DNA of 64,000 nucleotides. Source: UBA4782 sp034430215 (GTDB lineage: Bacteria > Chloroflexota > Anaerolineae > Anaerolineales > Anaerolineaceae). The DNA is taken from contig DAOUFE010000019.1 of assembly GCA_034430215.1 (NCBI GenBank), forward strand, positions 310,001-374,000, read 5' to 3'. The notes beneath the pieces are model-generated. The model made no database searches. It worked only from the letters and a program-made list of their open reading frames with translations, and had not been told where the DNA came from. The position numbers were made by a program, and so were the translations under genes. Position 1 is the first letter of the stretch; each line of letters opens with the position of its first letter. Positions 16,916 through 25,991 of this stretch are shown here, piece after piece.

Positions 16916-18259
16916 CTATGCCTCCAATAAGCCCAATACTACCGGCAGAAGCTGTTTTTTTCTGGATACTACACCTTCTGCGAGAAAAGTCCCATCAGCC
17001 TCAACAGCGTATGGCAGGTCATCAAGCACTGCAGGAGGTTGAACAATCAATAACCTGCTGGAACCACGCACTACATCCGTTACCATTAACATCGCAAAAT
17101 CTAAAGCTTTACTATCCCTTAAAGTTATTAAAGCATTTCGAAATTCTTCTGTATGTTCGGAAAATTCATAAAGGTCAGATACTTCAACCTGGGCGATAGC
17201 AAATTTATATCCACCATCAGTATAAACTTTCAAGTCATTACTTACAATCTCTTCTGGCGAACGAACAGTAATGCCAGAACCAGCCGAGAGTACTTGTTTT
17301 CCGAAAGATTGTAATGTTTCTCCATAAAGAGGGCTACCTGTAACAAAAGCCCACCGCGACAACCTCTCTGCTGCTTTTCTGTCACGCTCTGTTGTTGTAG
17401 GGGATTTTAAAACCAATGTATCTGATAATAATCCAGCCAGCATAACTCCTGCAATAGCTGGTGGTGCGCTTAATCCAGCATCCACCATTTTTTCTGAAAC
17501 AAGAGTACTGGTACTCCCAACAATATCAACGGTGAAACGTATTGGTATTCTTGTAGAAGGGTTTCCAAGCCGGTGATGATCTAATATTTCAAGAATCTCA
17601 GCTTCTTCCAAAGAAGCTATTGCCTGTGAAGGCTCATTGTGATCCACCAGAATCAATTTCAATCGCGGAGGATTGAGCAGATCACGCTGCTTGCAAATTC
17701 CCTGATAAAGCCCTTTTTCATCAACAACCCAAAATTCATCACCTTCAACTCTCAATACGCGATGGATAACGTCTTTTATCCTTGTTGATCCATTGAATTG
17801 AGCTACATTGACATCAGCAGCTTCTTTACACGGATAATCCAGCATTTTAGAAATTTGAACACCAGTGTTTTGTGGATTGGGTCCTACCAGGCGATTGAGG
17901 AATTCAAACAAACTCTTCCCATTGATCAATCCATAAGGTTTGCGGTTTTCATCCAAAACAGGTGCGATACCACCAGTTTTGCTGGCAATCTCCCAGGCAT
18001 CGCGCAAAGGTTCGTTTGGGGTTGTAGTATCATATCGCCTTGCAACAGATTCAAAGCGGGGTGATGCATCCGTCAGTAAAGTAGGGCTATCGATATTTAG
18101 ACGCTTTAGAACCCAACTTGTTTGTATATTGATAGGACCTGCTCTCCCAGCAGCAATCTCCATCCCATCTCGTTCACGCAGCAGCCATGCATACCCAATG
18201 GCTGAAGCAATTGAGTCGGTATCAGGATTTACGTGCCCAATAACAAAAGCGGATGTCAT
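16916..18259 (-). CDS. Family II (Mn-dependent) inorganic pyrophosphatase with CBS domains
   Basis: Hydrolyses pyrophosphate to phosphate. DHH-family metal motifs are visible: GHVNPDTDS (H9, D13, D15), VDHNEPSQ and ILDHHR. The C-terminal DHHA2 domain ends in the SRKKQ signature typical of these enzymes. Between the first and second DHH motifs lies about 130 residues with two CBS-like repeats, as in the adenine-nucleotide-regulated CBS-PPases (no obvious DRTGG domain). At 447 residues it is much longer than the ~310-residue core enzyme. It lies inside the Mo-hydroxylase/F420 run. CofC and MocA both release PPi, which would explain its place (inference). Confidence 0.87.
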   Translation of the reverse strand: MTSAFVIGHVNPDTDSIASAIGYAWLLRERDGMEIAAGRAGPINIQTSWVLKRLNIDSPTLLTDASPRFESVARRYDTTTPNEPLRDAWEIASKTGGIAPVLDENRKPYGLINGKSLFEFLNRLVGPNPQNTGVQISKMLDYPCKEAADVNVAQFNGSTRIKDVIHRVLRVEGDEFWVVDEKGLYQGICKQRDLLNPPRLKLILVDHNEPSQAIASLEEAEILEILDHHRLGNPSTRIPIRFTVDIVGSTSTLVSEKMVDAGLSAPPAIAGVMLAGLLSDTLVLKSPTTTERDRKAAERLSRWAFVTGSPLYGETLQSFGKQVLSAGSGITVRSPEEIVSNDLKVYTDGGYKFAIAQVEVSDLYEFSEHTEEFRNALITLRDSKALDFAMLMVTDVVRGSSRLLIVQPPAVLDDLPYAVEADGTFLAEGVVSRKKQLLPVVLGLLEA

Positions 18260-18278
18260 TCTATTGATCCTTCAATTC

Positions 18279-21278
18279 CTATAATAACTGTAATGCGTTC
18301 CATACCCTTTCAGGAGTGGCGGGATTTTGCGAAAGTGATGCTCCACAAGCATTATAAATGGCATTTGCCACTGCGGGTGCAACTCCATCAAGAGGAATCT
18401 CAGCTACTGCTTTGGCTCCAAACGGATGGGATGGTTCATAAGTTTGAATGAAAATTGTTGTCAGTTTTGGCATTTCATTAGCACGGAAAATATGATAATC
18501 GATGAGATTCGTTTCATTTGGTCTTCCATTTTGATCATATGTCATCTCTTCACTAACTGCATATCCCAATGCTTGAGCCATTCCACCTTCGATTTGACCA
18601 GAAGCAGTAAGTGGGTTGATAATCACACCTGCATCAACAGCCATTAGTAATTTATCCACTGTGACTTCTCCCGTGATGGTATTCAATGTGATTTCAGCAA
18701 ATTGAGCAGCAAATGGTGGTGGTGATACCGGTGACACATAGGAAGCTACGCCCATGATCTGCTCCTGCTCAAAATGATGAATGGTTGAATGACCGATCTC
18801 ACTCATACTAACAAATTGTCCGTCTGGTGAAAATGCCTTACGATCCGCCAGTTTGATATCTGAAGCGTTGAAATTTGAACCACTTTTCTTATTGATCAGG
18901 ATGGCTGCTCGTTCTTTTACCCTTTCTGCAGCTTTTTGAGCAGCAAATACTGCAGCTGTTCCAGAAATGTAAGTGGTGCTTGATGCATATGCACCTTTAT
19001 CAAATGGAGTCAGGTCAGTATCGGATGAATAAACGATCATATCTTCCAGTTTGACGCCCAATACTTCTGCTGCCATTTGTGCCAGAACTGTATCTGAACC
19101 AGTGCCTAAATCAGTTGCACCAACAAGCAGGTTAAATGACCCGTCTTCATTCATTTTGATGCTTGCCCCGCCCATATCCAGGTATGGAATGGCAGAGCCA
19201 TGCATTGCCAGGGCAATACCAATTCCTTTCCGAAGATGGGGTTTTCCAGGAATACTATGCCAGGCTTCATTGGAATATTTTTCATCCCACCCAATTTCTT
19301 TTCTTCCCAGTTTTACACATTCTTCCAAACCAACAGTATGAATGATCTCAGGTACTGGCTCCCGACCTTCACTCCAGGCAGTGCTGAAAGGCTGTAATTC
19401 ACCAGATCGGATGCTGTTCTTCAAACGAAAATCAATTGGATCCAACTTCAGTTCATGAGCAATTTTATCCATGTGGCGCTCAACTGCCCAGAACCCTTGA
19501 GGTCCTCCATATCCGCGATAAGCACCCGTTGGGGATGTATTGGTATACACGATATCTGCATAAAACCTGATATTTGGGTTCTTTCTGTACTTTCCATCAC
19601 CAGGGTAGATAGCCATTGCTTTATTGCCTGTGTTTCCGGTAACCGTTAACGCATGGCAGCCATAAGCACCTGTATCTGACAGACAATACATCTCATTAGC
19701 TGTAATCGTTCCATCATTCTTCACGCCTGTTTTCAGGTGGAACTTCATCGGATGGCGTGACCGGGCTGAAGTAAATTCTTCTTCACGGGTATATTCATAC
19801 CGTACAGGTCGACCTGTTGCGATAGTCAAATGTGCAGCCACATCTTCGATCAAAACTTCCTGTTTCCCACCAAAACCTCCTCCAATGCGTGGTTTGATCA
19901 CCCTGATTCGTTTCAACGGCAATTCCAAAACAGGTGAAAGGATCCTCCTTACGTGGAAAGGTACTTGTGTACTGGTGCGAATAACTAATCTGTCATCTTC
20001 ATCCCAATGGGTAATGACAACATGTGGTTCGATGTGGGCTTGCTGCACCTTAGGTACTTCATAATCAGCTTCGAAGATTTTGTCTGCTTCTTTGAAGCCT
20101 TGTTCAACATCGCCTATGTCAATTCGGATTTTTGCTGCAACATTATGGCTCGGATCTGAATCTGCAAAATTAACATAATCTGGTTCATCATGAAGGATTG
20201 GAGCTCCTTCCTGCATAGATTGGCGCGCATCTAGTAATATAGGAAGCTCTTCGAATTCTACATCTATCAATCCCAATGCTTTAGTGGCAATTTCTTCACT
20301 TTCAGCAGCAACGAAAGCTACCCGGTCGCCCACGAACCTCACTTTATTATCTAGAGAGAAGGTATCCAATGGACCCGGTATTGGATCAGATTGACCAGCT
20401 GTTGAATATGCCACGCGTGGAAGGTCTTTCCAAGTAAGCACTGCGGCTACACCTGGCAGTGCTTTTGCTTTTGATGTATCAATCTTTCTAATCCTGGCGT
20501 GCGCAACCGGTGAGTGTAATACTTTTGCATAAAGCATTCCTCTATGTTCAATATCATCAGTAAATGCAGGTTTTCCCTGAACAAGTTTTACTGCGTCGAG
20601 TTTTTGTTCTGGTTTCCCTACGGTTGCATGAGGTAATGTTTCAGGAGAGACCCAAATTTTCGGGAGTACCTGTGTCTGAACTGATGAGATTTCATCGCCG
20701 CAAGGTTCTTCTGACGGGAGAGAGCTTTCAATGGGCATCAACCATTCTGGTGGCACTTCCAACCCTTCAGGATTGATAGGCTCAACCGTTTCACCACGCA
20801 TAATGGCTGCTGCTCGTAATACAGCCTGTACAGGTTTAATATATCCGGTACAGCGGCAGAGAACGCCCGAAAGCGCTTCTTTTACCATTTCCTCTGTGGG
20901 ATTGGGTTCTTTATCCAATAAAGCTTTTGCTGCGAGGATAAATGCCGGCGTGCAGTAGCCACATTGAACCGCGCCTGTATCAATGAAAGCCTGTTGAATC
21001 GGATGTAAACCTTTTGAAGTCGCCCATCCTTTAATGGGATGTTCGCCCAGACTCTCGATGGTCTCTACCCTATGTCCATCAACCTGCGCAGCCAGCATAG
21101 AGCATGAATTCACCGGTTTCCCATCAAAGAGAACTGTACAGGCACCGCATTCACCATTCTCACAACCACCAAATTTTACGCTGAAATATCCTTGTCTTCG
21201 AAGAACAGCCAATAAGGTATCACTTGCAGAAATCTTCCATTGAACCTGTTTTCCATTCAGGGTAAAAATAATATCCAT
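18279..21278 (-). CDS. Molybdenum hydroxylase, fused 2Fe-2S and Mo-binding subunit (module 2)
   Basis: A 999-residue fusion. The N-terminal ~165 residues hold the two 2Fe-2S clusters (CENGECGAC plus Cys, then CGYC and CRC). After a ~60-residue linker comes the Mo-binding region of the xanthine dehydrogenase family, with GGGFGGKQE, AYRGYGGPQ, GATDLGTGS and the C-terminal GAKAVAE motif carrying the Mo-site Glu. A perfect GGAGGAG ribosome site precedes the ATG. With the 251-residue FAD protein just upstream it makes a complete enzyme. Substrate unknown. Confidence 0.88.
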   Translation of the reverse strand: MDIIFTLNGKQVQWKISASDTLLAVLRRQGYFSVKFGGCENGECGACTVLFDGKPVNSCSMLAAQVDGHRVETIESLGEHPIKGWATSKGLHPIQQAFIDTGAVQCGYCTPAFILAAKALLDKEPNPTEEMVKEALSGVLCRCTGYIKPVQAVLRAAAIMRGETVEPINPEGLEVPPEWLMPIESSLPSEEPCGDEISSVQTQVLPKIWVSPETLPHATVGKPEQKLDAVKLVQGKPAFTDDIEHRGMLYAKVLHSPVAHARIRKIDTSKAKALPGVAAVLTWKDLPRVAYSTAGQSDPIPGPLDTFSLDNKVRFVGDRVAFVAAESEEIATKALGLIDVEFEELPILLDARQSMQEGAPILHDEPDYVNFADSDPSHNVAAKIRIDIGDVEQGFKEADKIFEADYEVPKVQQAHIEPHVVITHWDEDDRLVIRTSTQVPFHVRRILSPVLELPLKRIRVIKPRIGGGFGGKQEVLIEDVAAHLTIATGRPVRYEYTREEEFTSARSRHPMKFHLKTGVKNDGTITANEMYCLSDTGAYGCHALTVTGNTGNKAMAIYPGDGKYRKNPNIRFYADIVYTNTSPTGAYRGYGGPQGFWAVERHMDKIAHELKLDPIDFRLKNSIRSGELQPFSTAWSEGREPVPEIIHTVGLEECVKLGRKEIGWDEKYSNEAWHSIPGKPHLRKGIGIALAMHGSAIPYLDMGGASIKMNEDGSFNLLVGATDLGTGSDTVLAQMAAEVLGVKLEDMIVYSSDTDLTPFDKGAYASSTTYISGTAAVFAAQKAAERVKERAAILINKKSGSNFNASDIKLADRKAFSPDGQFVSMSEIGHSTIHHFEQEQIMGVASYVSPVSPPPFAAQFAEITLNTITGEVTVDKLLMAVDAGVIINPLTASGQIEGGMAQALGYAVSEEMTYDQNGRPNETNLIDYHIFRANEMPKLTTIFIQTYEPSHPFGAKAVAEIPLDGVAPAVANAIYNACGASLSQNPATPERVWNALQLL

Positions 21279-21300
21279 TATTTCTCCTCCATAAGCAGGC

Positions 21301-22056
21301 TCACAGTGCCTGAGTCATCTGACGAACCAATTCAGGTAAGACATTTGAAAAATATGTTTCATGCTTATGGCCAACCAGTGCAGTCTTACATATTTGTTTT
21401 ACTGCCTCATAAGCTCCTCGAATACCACTGCCATCCATTGCCATAATTGGATACCTCTCTCGATCCGCCCCAATCACTACACGCACTCGTCCATTCTTCC
21501 ATTGAGCAATCGCTACAGTAGCTATAGGATAATCTTGTGGGCTACGCCCAAGGGACTTAATCTCTAGTTTCACCTGACTACCGAATTGAATTTTCTCTAA
21601 TAACAATCCGGGTTTTTTATTTTCTCGCAAAGGCAGCCATTCAGCCAGTAAAATCTCAACACTTTCTGGTTGCCATAGAATTTTTGCATCAATTGCAGAT
21701 AACGCAGTCAACAATGGAGAGCAACCATCAGCAGCGATTATTGTTCCACCAATGGTTGCCATATTGCGCATGTTATAGCTGATTTCTCTGCTTATCGCTT
21801 TTTTTAATGCAGGGTCAATTTGACTAGAATCTATCAGTGATTGTAGGCTGCAAGCTGTGCCGATAGTGATCAGATTATCATTGAAATCGATTCTATTCAA
21901 ACCAAGATTCTGAATATCAACCACTGCAAAATCTTCCAATTTTTGTTTTACACTAAGAATAGTGCCCCCTCCTAAAGGAAGAGTGGTCGGATTCTTCCTA
22001 CCAAGCAAATTGATGGCTTCATCCAGCGATCCTGGACGATGATACTCAATGATCAT
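21301..22056 (-). CDS. Molybdenum hydroxylase, FAD-binding subunit (module 2)
   Basis: A 251-residue CoxM-type FAD subunit, shorter than the usual ~290. It shows the N-terminal GGGTILSVKQ motif (family AGGTDL variant) and an ATIGGTIIAAD stretch where others have IGGNL, so FAD contacts are partly altered. A short C-terminal CO_deh_flav_C-like part follows. AGGAGG precedes the ATG. It is followed by the FeS-Mo gene after 22 bases and preceded by the LLM-family oxidoreductase, so this module sits directly against the F420 block. The divergence of the FAD motif might reflect a different electron acceptor. Confidence 0.8.
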   Translation of the reverse strand: MIIEYHRPGSLDEAINLLGRKNPTTLPLGGGTILSVKQKLEDFAVVDIQNLGLNRIDFNDNLITIGTACSLQSLIDSSQIDPALKKAISREISYNMRNMATIGGTIIAADGCSPLLTALSAIDAKILWQPESVEILLAEWLPLRENKKPGLLLEKIQFGSQVKLEIKSLGRSPQDYPIATVAIAQWKNGRVRVVIGADRERYPIMAMDGSGIRGAYEAVKQICKTALVGHKHETYFSNVLPELVRQMTQAL

Positions 22057-22074
22057 AAGTTCCTCCTGGAATCA

Positions 22075-23070
22075 CTAAGCACGAAATGTATCAATTAATA
22101 GTTTTACATCACCACCAACGGGGTACAGAATGGGTAATGTACAACCATGCTTTCGATATTCATCAACTTTAGCTCTAGCCTCATCAGGTGTTCCAGATGC
22201 GGTTATTCTTTCTATCAATTCTTCTGGTACCAGATGCTTTGCTTTCTGGATTTGTTCATGAGTTGCTGGCCAACCTAAAATTGATTGGATTTTTTCGACC
22301 ACATCCATTGAAACTCCAGAAGCCTTTGCAATATGTGGCTGTTGTGCAAGATATTGGGTGAGCAACTCTCGTGTTGTATCAATGGCTTTATTATGGTCAT
22401 AATCAACAGAACAGACCACCAATTGTGGGCGATCGATATCCTCAACCCTTCTGCCTGATTTTTTAGCACCCTTATCCAAGAGTTCCAGAGCCCTGGTGTT
22501 ATATTCTGGTGAAACACAGTAATTGAGCACAACACCGTCACATAATTCACCGGTCATCTCCATCATCTGGTCACCTGTAGCTCCAATATAGATTGGAACA
22601 TGCCGAGGTTCTTTTCTTCCATGCACTACATCAAGCTCAATTCCCTCTACATTTATAAATTCTCCATGGAAAGTTACCCGTTCCATGTTCAATAATCGCC
22701 GAAGAACTGTAACTGTCTCTTTCATGGCGGTAAGAGGTTTTGAGCGAATAATTCCAACATTCCTGGCAAGCGGATCCCACCAGGCACCAATTCCACAGAT
22801 AATACGATTGGGAGCCAGGTCATCTAGTGTAAGGAATGTAGCTGCCAGCAGTCCAATATTTCTGGTCCAGTTATTTATAACGCCAGAACCAATTTTTATT
22901 CTGTTTGTAACAGCAGCATAAGCTGCCATGGGAACGATGGCATCACGAACTAAACGGCTTTCAGCCTGCCATACAGAATCAAATCCTTTTTCTTCAGCGT
23001 AATGAACATAATCTAACCCATCACGCAGATCATGTGCATCTTGCAAATAGAGAGCTGCTGGTTTATTCAT
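22075..23070 (-). CDS. LLM-class F420-dependent oxidoreductase
   Basis: A 331-residue TIM-barrel oxidoreductase of the luciferase-like (LLM) class, closest in pattern to Mer-like F420-dependent reductases: an N-terminal YVHYAEEKGFDSVW stretch, IKIGSGVI, and IYIGATGDQM. An in-frame codon at 23127 would start inside cofC; the ATG at 23070 has GGAGTG upstream and follows the cofC stop by one base, so it is the true start. The F420 assignment rests on being in one operon with cofC, cofD, cofE and npdG; FMN-dependent LLM enzymes cannot be excluded by sequence alone. It may reduce or oxidise an intermediate of the pathway fed by the hydroxylases. Confidence 0.83.
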   Translation of the reverse strand: MNKPAALYLQDAHDLRDGLDYVHYAEEKGFDSVWQAESRLVRDAIVPMAAYAAVTNRIKIGSGVINNWTRNIGLLAATFLTLDDLAPNRIICGIGAWWDPLARNVGIIRSKPLTAMKETVTVLRRLLNMERVTFHGEFINVEGIELDVVHGRKEPRHVPIYIGATGDQMMEMTGELCDGVVLNYCVSPEYNTRALELLDKGAKKSGRRVEDIDRPQLVVCSVDYDHNKAIDTTRELLTQYLAQQPHIAKASGVSMDVVEKIQSILGWPATHEQIQKAKHLVPEELIERITASGTPDEARAKVDEYRKHGCTLPILYPVGGDVKLLIDTFRA

Positions 23071-23071
23071 T

Positions 23072-23734
23072 TCACACTCCTTTAAGTTTAATAACAGTAT
23101 GAAAACTTCCAAGTTCGGGAATTTCATCTATTATGTTAGGTTTGATGGCAAGTATATCTATGAGATCAGCTTCTGTATCCAGATCTATTCCTAACAAAGT
23201 TGTTTCATGTATTGTTACTTGGATTAAAGCTGATTTGGCAGAATTTGTGTGTTTCTGAAAAGAATCTCTTCCATATTGGAATGAGATTGCATCTGGAGGC
23301 ATGACAGAAAGAATATTGGTTCCTTCCTTTTTTTGATCGGGTACGATAATCAACCCATCATGCCTGACCCTTATGTCATATAAATTATTTAGTTCTTCTA
23401 TCGTTATTAGAGGTAAATCTGAAGGAACTATCGTAATGCTTGTGGCTGATTTGAGTATTGAGTCTCTTATTACTTTTCTTAATGAGCGATTTAACCCATA
23501 GGGGGGATTTTCGACAATTGTCGAAAATCCAAACCTCCTTGCTATTTGGAGGGCTTCACTTCCTTTACTTATGACTATCCCATTATCTGACCATTTGGAT
23601 TGCTGGATAGCTGACAACGTATGGGAGAACAAGGCTCGATTTAGCCCTATTCGCTCCTCAATGCTCAGCAATTCTGCCAGTCTCGATTTTCCATATTCAA
23701 ATGGTTTAACCGGAACACATATCCAATGGCTCAT
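23072..23734 (-). CDS. cofC: 2-phospholactate (or PEP) guanylyltransferase
   Basis: CofC/FbiD family; activates 2-phospho-L-lactate, phosphoenolpyruvate or 3-phosphoglycerate with GTP, releasing PPi, for F420 synthesis. The 220-residue protein has the N-terminal nucleotide motif VPVKPFEYGKSRLAELL, a GLNRSLR stretch and the metal-binding VPSDLPLI motif. An earlier in-frame start at 23767 would overlap cofD; ATG 23734 lies 11 bases after the cofD stop and is chosen. Which three-carbon acid it uses cannot be read from sequence. Confidence 0.87.
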   Translation of the reverse strand: MSHWICVPVKPFEYGKSRLAELLSIEERIGLNRALFSHTLSAIQQSKWSDNGIVISKGSEALQIARRFGFSTIVENPPYGLNRSLRKVIRDSILKSATSITIVPSDLPLITIEELNNLYDIRVRHDGLIIVPDQKKEGTNILSVMPPDAISFQYGRDSFQKHTNSAKSALIQVTIHETTLLGIDLDTEADLIDILAIKPNIIDEIPELGSFHTVIKLKGV

Positions 23735-23745
23735 GTGCGCCCGCC

Positions 23746-24681
23746 TTATGGCTTGATCGCATGGCAAAAAGAGAGTATTTCAGTTGCCAGCCGTTTACGA
23801 TCTTCGATGGTTTTCATCAACGTATCAGATACGAGTGGAATTATACCCCACTGCTTTATTGTTTCGATGTTGCTGGTGTCCTTGGTGTCCAATACATACC
23901 CCTTCAAGAAATCCTTATACTGTGAAGCAACTGCCATTGCGCTGGCTTCCATACCCAGCTCATGAAACATTTTCGCTGCGGGTCCCTTTACTGCCTGCCC
24001 ACCGATAATGGGAGAGACTGCTACAACTATTTTTTTCCGGATTTCCTGTCGAATTCCAGGAACAGAAAGAATGGGGGCAATACTTACCCAGGGATTTGAA
24101 GGACAAATGATAATATAATCAGCCTGGCGAATAGCCTCGATTACTCCTGGTGCTGGCATGGCGGTTTCAATTCCATGAAATCGAAAACCCGTGACTTCTG
24201 GTTCGCAATGATTCCTTACAAAATAATCTTGAAATTCAAGGTCTCCCAATCCTTTTGTTTGTACGATCGTGCGAACATCTTGATCGCTCATTGGTAGAAC
24301 ATTAACACCAATTCCCCATGCTTTACAAAATACTTTTACTATCTGGCTGAGACTTTCTCCAGCTTTCAATCGCCTGGTTCTTTCAATATGGGTGGCTATA
24401 TCTTGATCACCCAGGTGGAACCAAGCCGGGCCACCCAACTTGCTGATATTGTCCAATACCACCCAACTTTCCTGCGCCCTTCCCCAGCCTGTATCAGGAT
24501 TTGCCAGGCCAGCTAGCGTATAACATACAGTATCCAGATCAGGGCAGATGTGAAGGCCTAAGTAATCAAAATCATCGCCAATATTTACTATTACTGTTAA
24601 CTCATCCGCAGAGAGACTTCTTGCCAATCCATCTGCCAGTTTTGCCCCACCAACCCCACCAGCTAAAGCAGTTATTTTCAC
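23746..24681 (-). CDS. cofD: 2-phospho-L-lactate transferase
   Basis: CofD transfers the phospholactyl (or phosphoenolpyruvyl) group from the GDP-activated CofC product to FO, giving F420-0 or dehydro-F420-0. The 311-residue protein matches the family: N-terminal GGVGGAKLADGLA (8-20), NIGDDFDYLGLHICPDLDTV with metal-binding Asp residues, and PSNPWVSIAPIL. The start is GTG at 24681, just after the 2H-phosphoesterase stop. No FO synthase (cofG/cofH or fbiC) is in the window, so FO must come from elsewhere in the genome. Confidence 0.92.
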   Translation of the reverse strand: MKITALAGGVGGAKLADGLARSLSADELTVIVNIGDDFDYLGLHICPDLDTVCYTLAGLANPDTGWGRAQESWVVLDNISKLGGPAWFHLGDQDIATHIERTRRLKAGESLSQIVKVFCKAWGIGVNVLPMSDQDVRTIVQTKGLGDLEFQDYFVRNHCEPEVTGFRFHGIETAMPAPGVIEAIRQADYIIICPSNPWVSIAPILSVPGIRQEIRKKIVVAVSPIIGGQAVKGPAAKMFHELGMEASAMAVASQYKDFLKGYVLDTKDTSNIETIKQWGIIPLVSDTLMKTIEDRKRLATEILSFCHAIKP

Positions 24682-24684
24682 GTT

Positions 24685-25224
24685 CTACCCTTTCTGTAAC
24701 AAAATTTCAGCCTTGATTCCTTCATTTCCATTATCTTGAAAAATAATTTCTATCTTCTTTACAACAAATTGAAGGCTTATCTTTTGTAAGTATAAATCTT
24801 TTATAATGCAGGTTACGCTATCCAATGTAAATCCTTGATGAACGAGGGTGATATGTGGCAGCCAGCTTTCAGGTGCGTACATTGGACTTACCTCTGTCCC
24901 AAAGCTGGAACAGAGGTTCCATAACTCCTTATGTTTTTCAAGCAGGTTTTGTGTCTTAATTATCGGTAAATACAAGACAGGGAAATTTCCCGTGAATAAT
25001 CCCAAACCTACTGTGCTTATTGTAAATTCTTGCCAGGTTGATACTTGAGCTGTAAGTGTTGGGATCATTGATTGAAGATCATAATCCGCTGCAACCTGCC
25101 ATGAGAAATGGGGAATACGAGTTTTTGCATATCCAAAAGCACCACATCGATCCTCAATTGAATCCCAAAGTGCTTTACTTTCGGGATTTGAATTCAAGCT
25201 GATCAATGAAGCGATTGCCAACAT
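24685..25224 (-). CDS. 2H phosphoesterase (2'-5' RNA ligase-like) in the F420 cluster
   Basis: A 179-residue protein with the two HxT/S motifs of the 2H phosphoesterase superfamily: PHFSW in the first half and PHITLVH in the second, about 90 residues apart. Members include 2'-5' RNA ligases and cyclic phosphodiesterases. It is wedged between cofE (one-base TAATG overlap) and cofD (three bases), so it is almost certainly co-translated with the F420 genes. Its role there is unknown. Removal of a phosphodiester side product, or turnover of an F420 intermediate, would be consistent but is inference. Confidence 0.8.
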   Translation of the reverse strand: MLAIASLISLNSNPESKALWDSIEDRCGAFGYAKTRIPHFSWQVAADYDLQSMIPTLTAQVSTWQEFTISTVGLGLFTGNFPVLYLPIIKTQNLLEKHKELWNLCSSFGTEVSPMYAPESWLPHITLVHQGFTLDSVTCIIKDLYLQKISLQFVVKKIEIIFQDNGNEGIKAEILLQKG

Positions 25225-25991
25225 TATCTAAACATGTCCTCATTTTCAGGTCGTATGAGTTCTTTCAGGCTTCCTTCCCTCAACGGATAAGGAAAGCCTC
25301 TTACGTGAACAACTGGAGTACCTTCACTTGCCTGTCCCATTAACAAAGAGGCACCTGCTGCAAGTTCATCACCGGCAGCCACCTGGGTGATTTTTAATTT
25401 AAAACCAAAAAGATCCGGTTTACCGCGTAAATCTACCAGACCCGGCACCCCTGAAAGACCGATTACAGTCCCCAACGTACCATTACGCCAGGCGCGACCA
25501 TGCGAATCAATGATCATCACACCTATTCGTGTGTGAGTTTGCTGTTCAATCTTTCGTCGGATCTCTTCTGCTGAAGCGTCGGGATTCTTTGGAAGCAATA
25601 ACACCCATTCGTCTGGATTCCCATATAAACCTTCCACATTAGAATGGTCGATCCCCGCGTTAGCACAAACAAATCCCAACTTGTGTTCAACAATAAGGAC
25701 ATTTGTACGATATCGCAACACTTTGTTGCTTTCACTTAATACCAGTTCGACCATGCGGGCGTCTTTCCCTGTTTTTTCCGCAAGCTCTATCGCTTGTTGA
25801 GAAGGGGTTATCTCCGAAAGATTTGACAGCCTGCCCTCTGCTTTTGAAACAATCTTTTGTGCCAACACAAAAATATCACCATCTTTTATTTCAATACCTG
25901 CACCAGATGTCGCCGAAAGGATCAGTCCGGCAATATCATCCCCCGGTTTCACCAGTGGGATATTCGGGATTGCGGTCAAAGTTATACTCAT
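25224..25991 (-). CDS. cofE: F420-0:gamma-glutamyl ligase
   Basis: CofE adds gamma-linked glutamates to F420-0 using GTP. The 255-residue length is that of stand-alone CofE (no FbiB-type nitroreductase extension). Family motifs are visible: SGAGIEIKDGDIFVLAQKIVSKAEGR spread over about 30-55, a DHSNVEG stretch and DSHGRAWRNGTLGTVIG, which includes the metal/GTP ligands. The ATG overlaps the npdG stop by four bases (ATGA) and its stop overlaps the next ATG, so it is tightly coupled on both sides. Confidence 0.92.
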   Translation of the reverse strand: MSITLTAIPNIPLVKPGDDIAGLILSATSGAGIEIKDGDIFVLAQKIVSKAEGRLSNLSEITPSQQAIELAEKTGKDARMVELVLSESNKVLRYRTNVLIVEHKLGFVCANAGIDHSNVEGLYGNPDEWVLLLPKNPDASAEEIRRKIEQQTHTRIGVMIIDSHGRAWRNGTLGTVIGLSGVPGLVDLRGKPDLFGFKLKITQVAAGDELAAGASLLMGQASEGTPVVHVRGFPYPLREGSLKELIRPENEDMFR

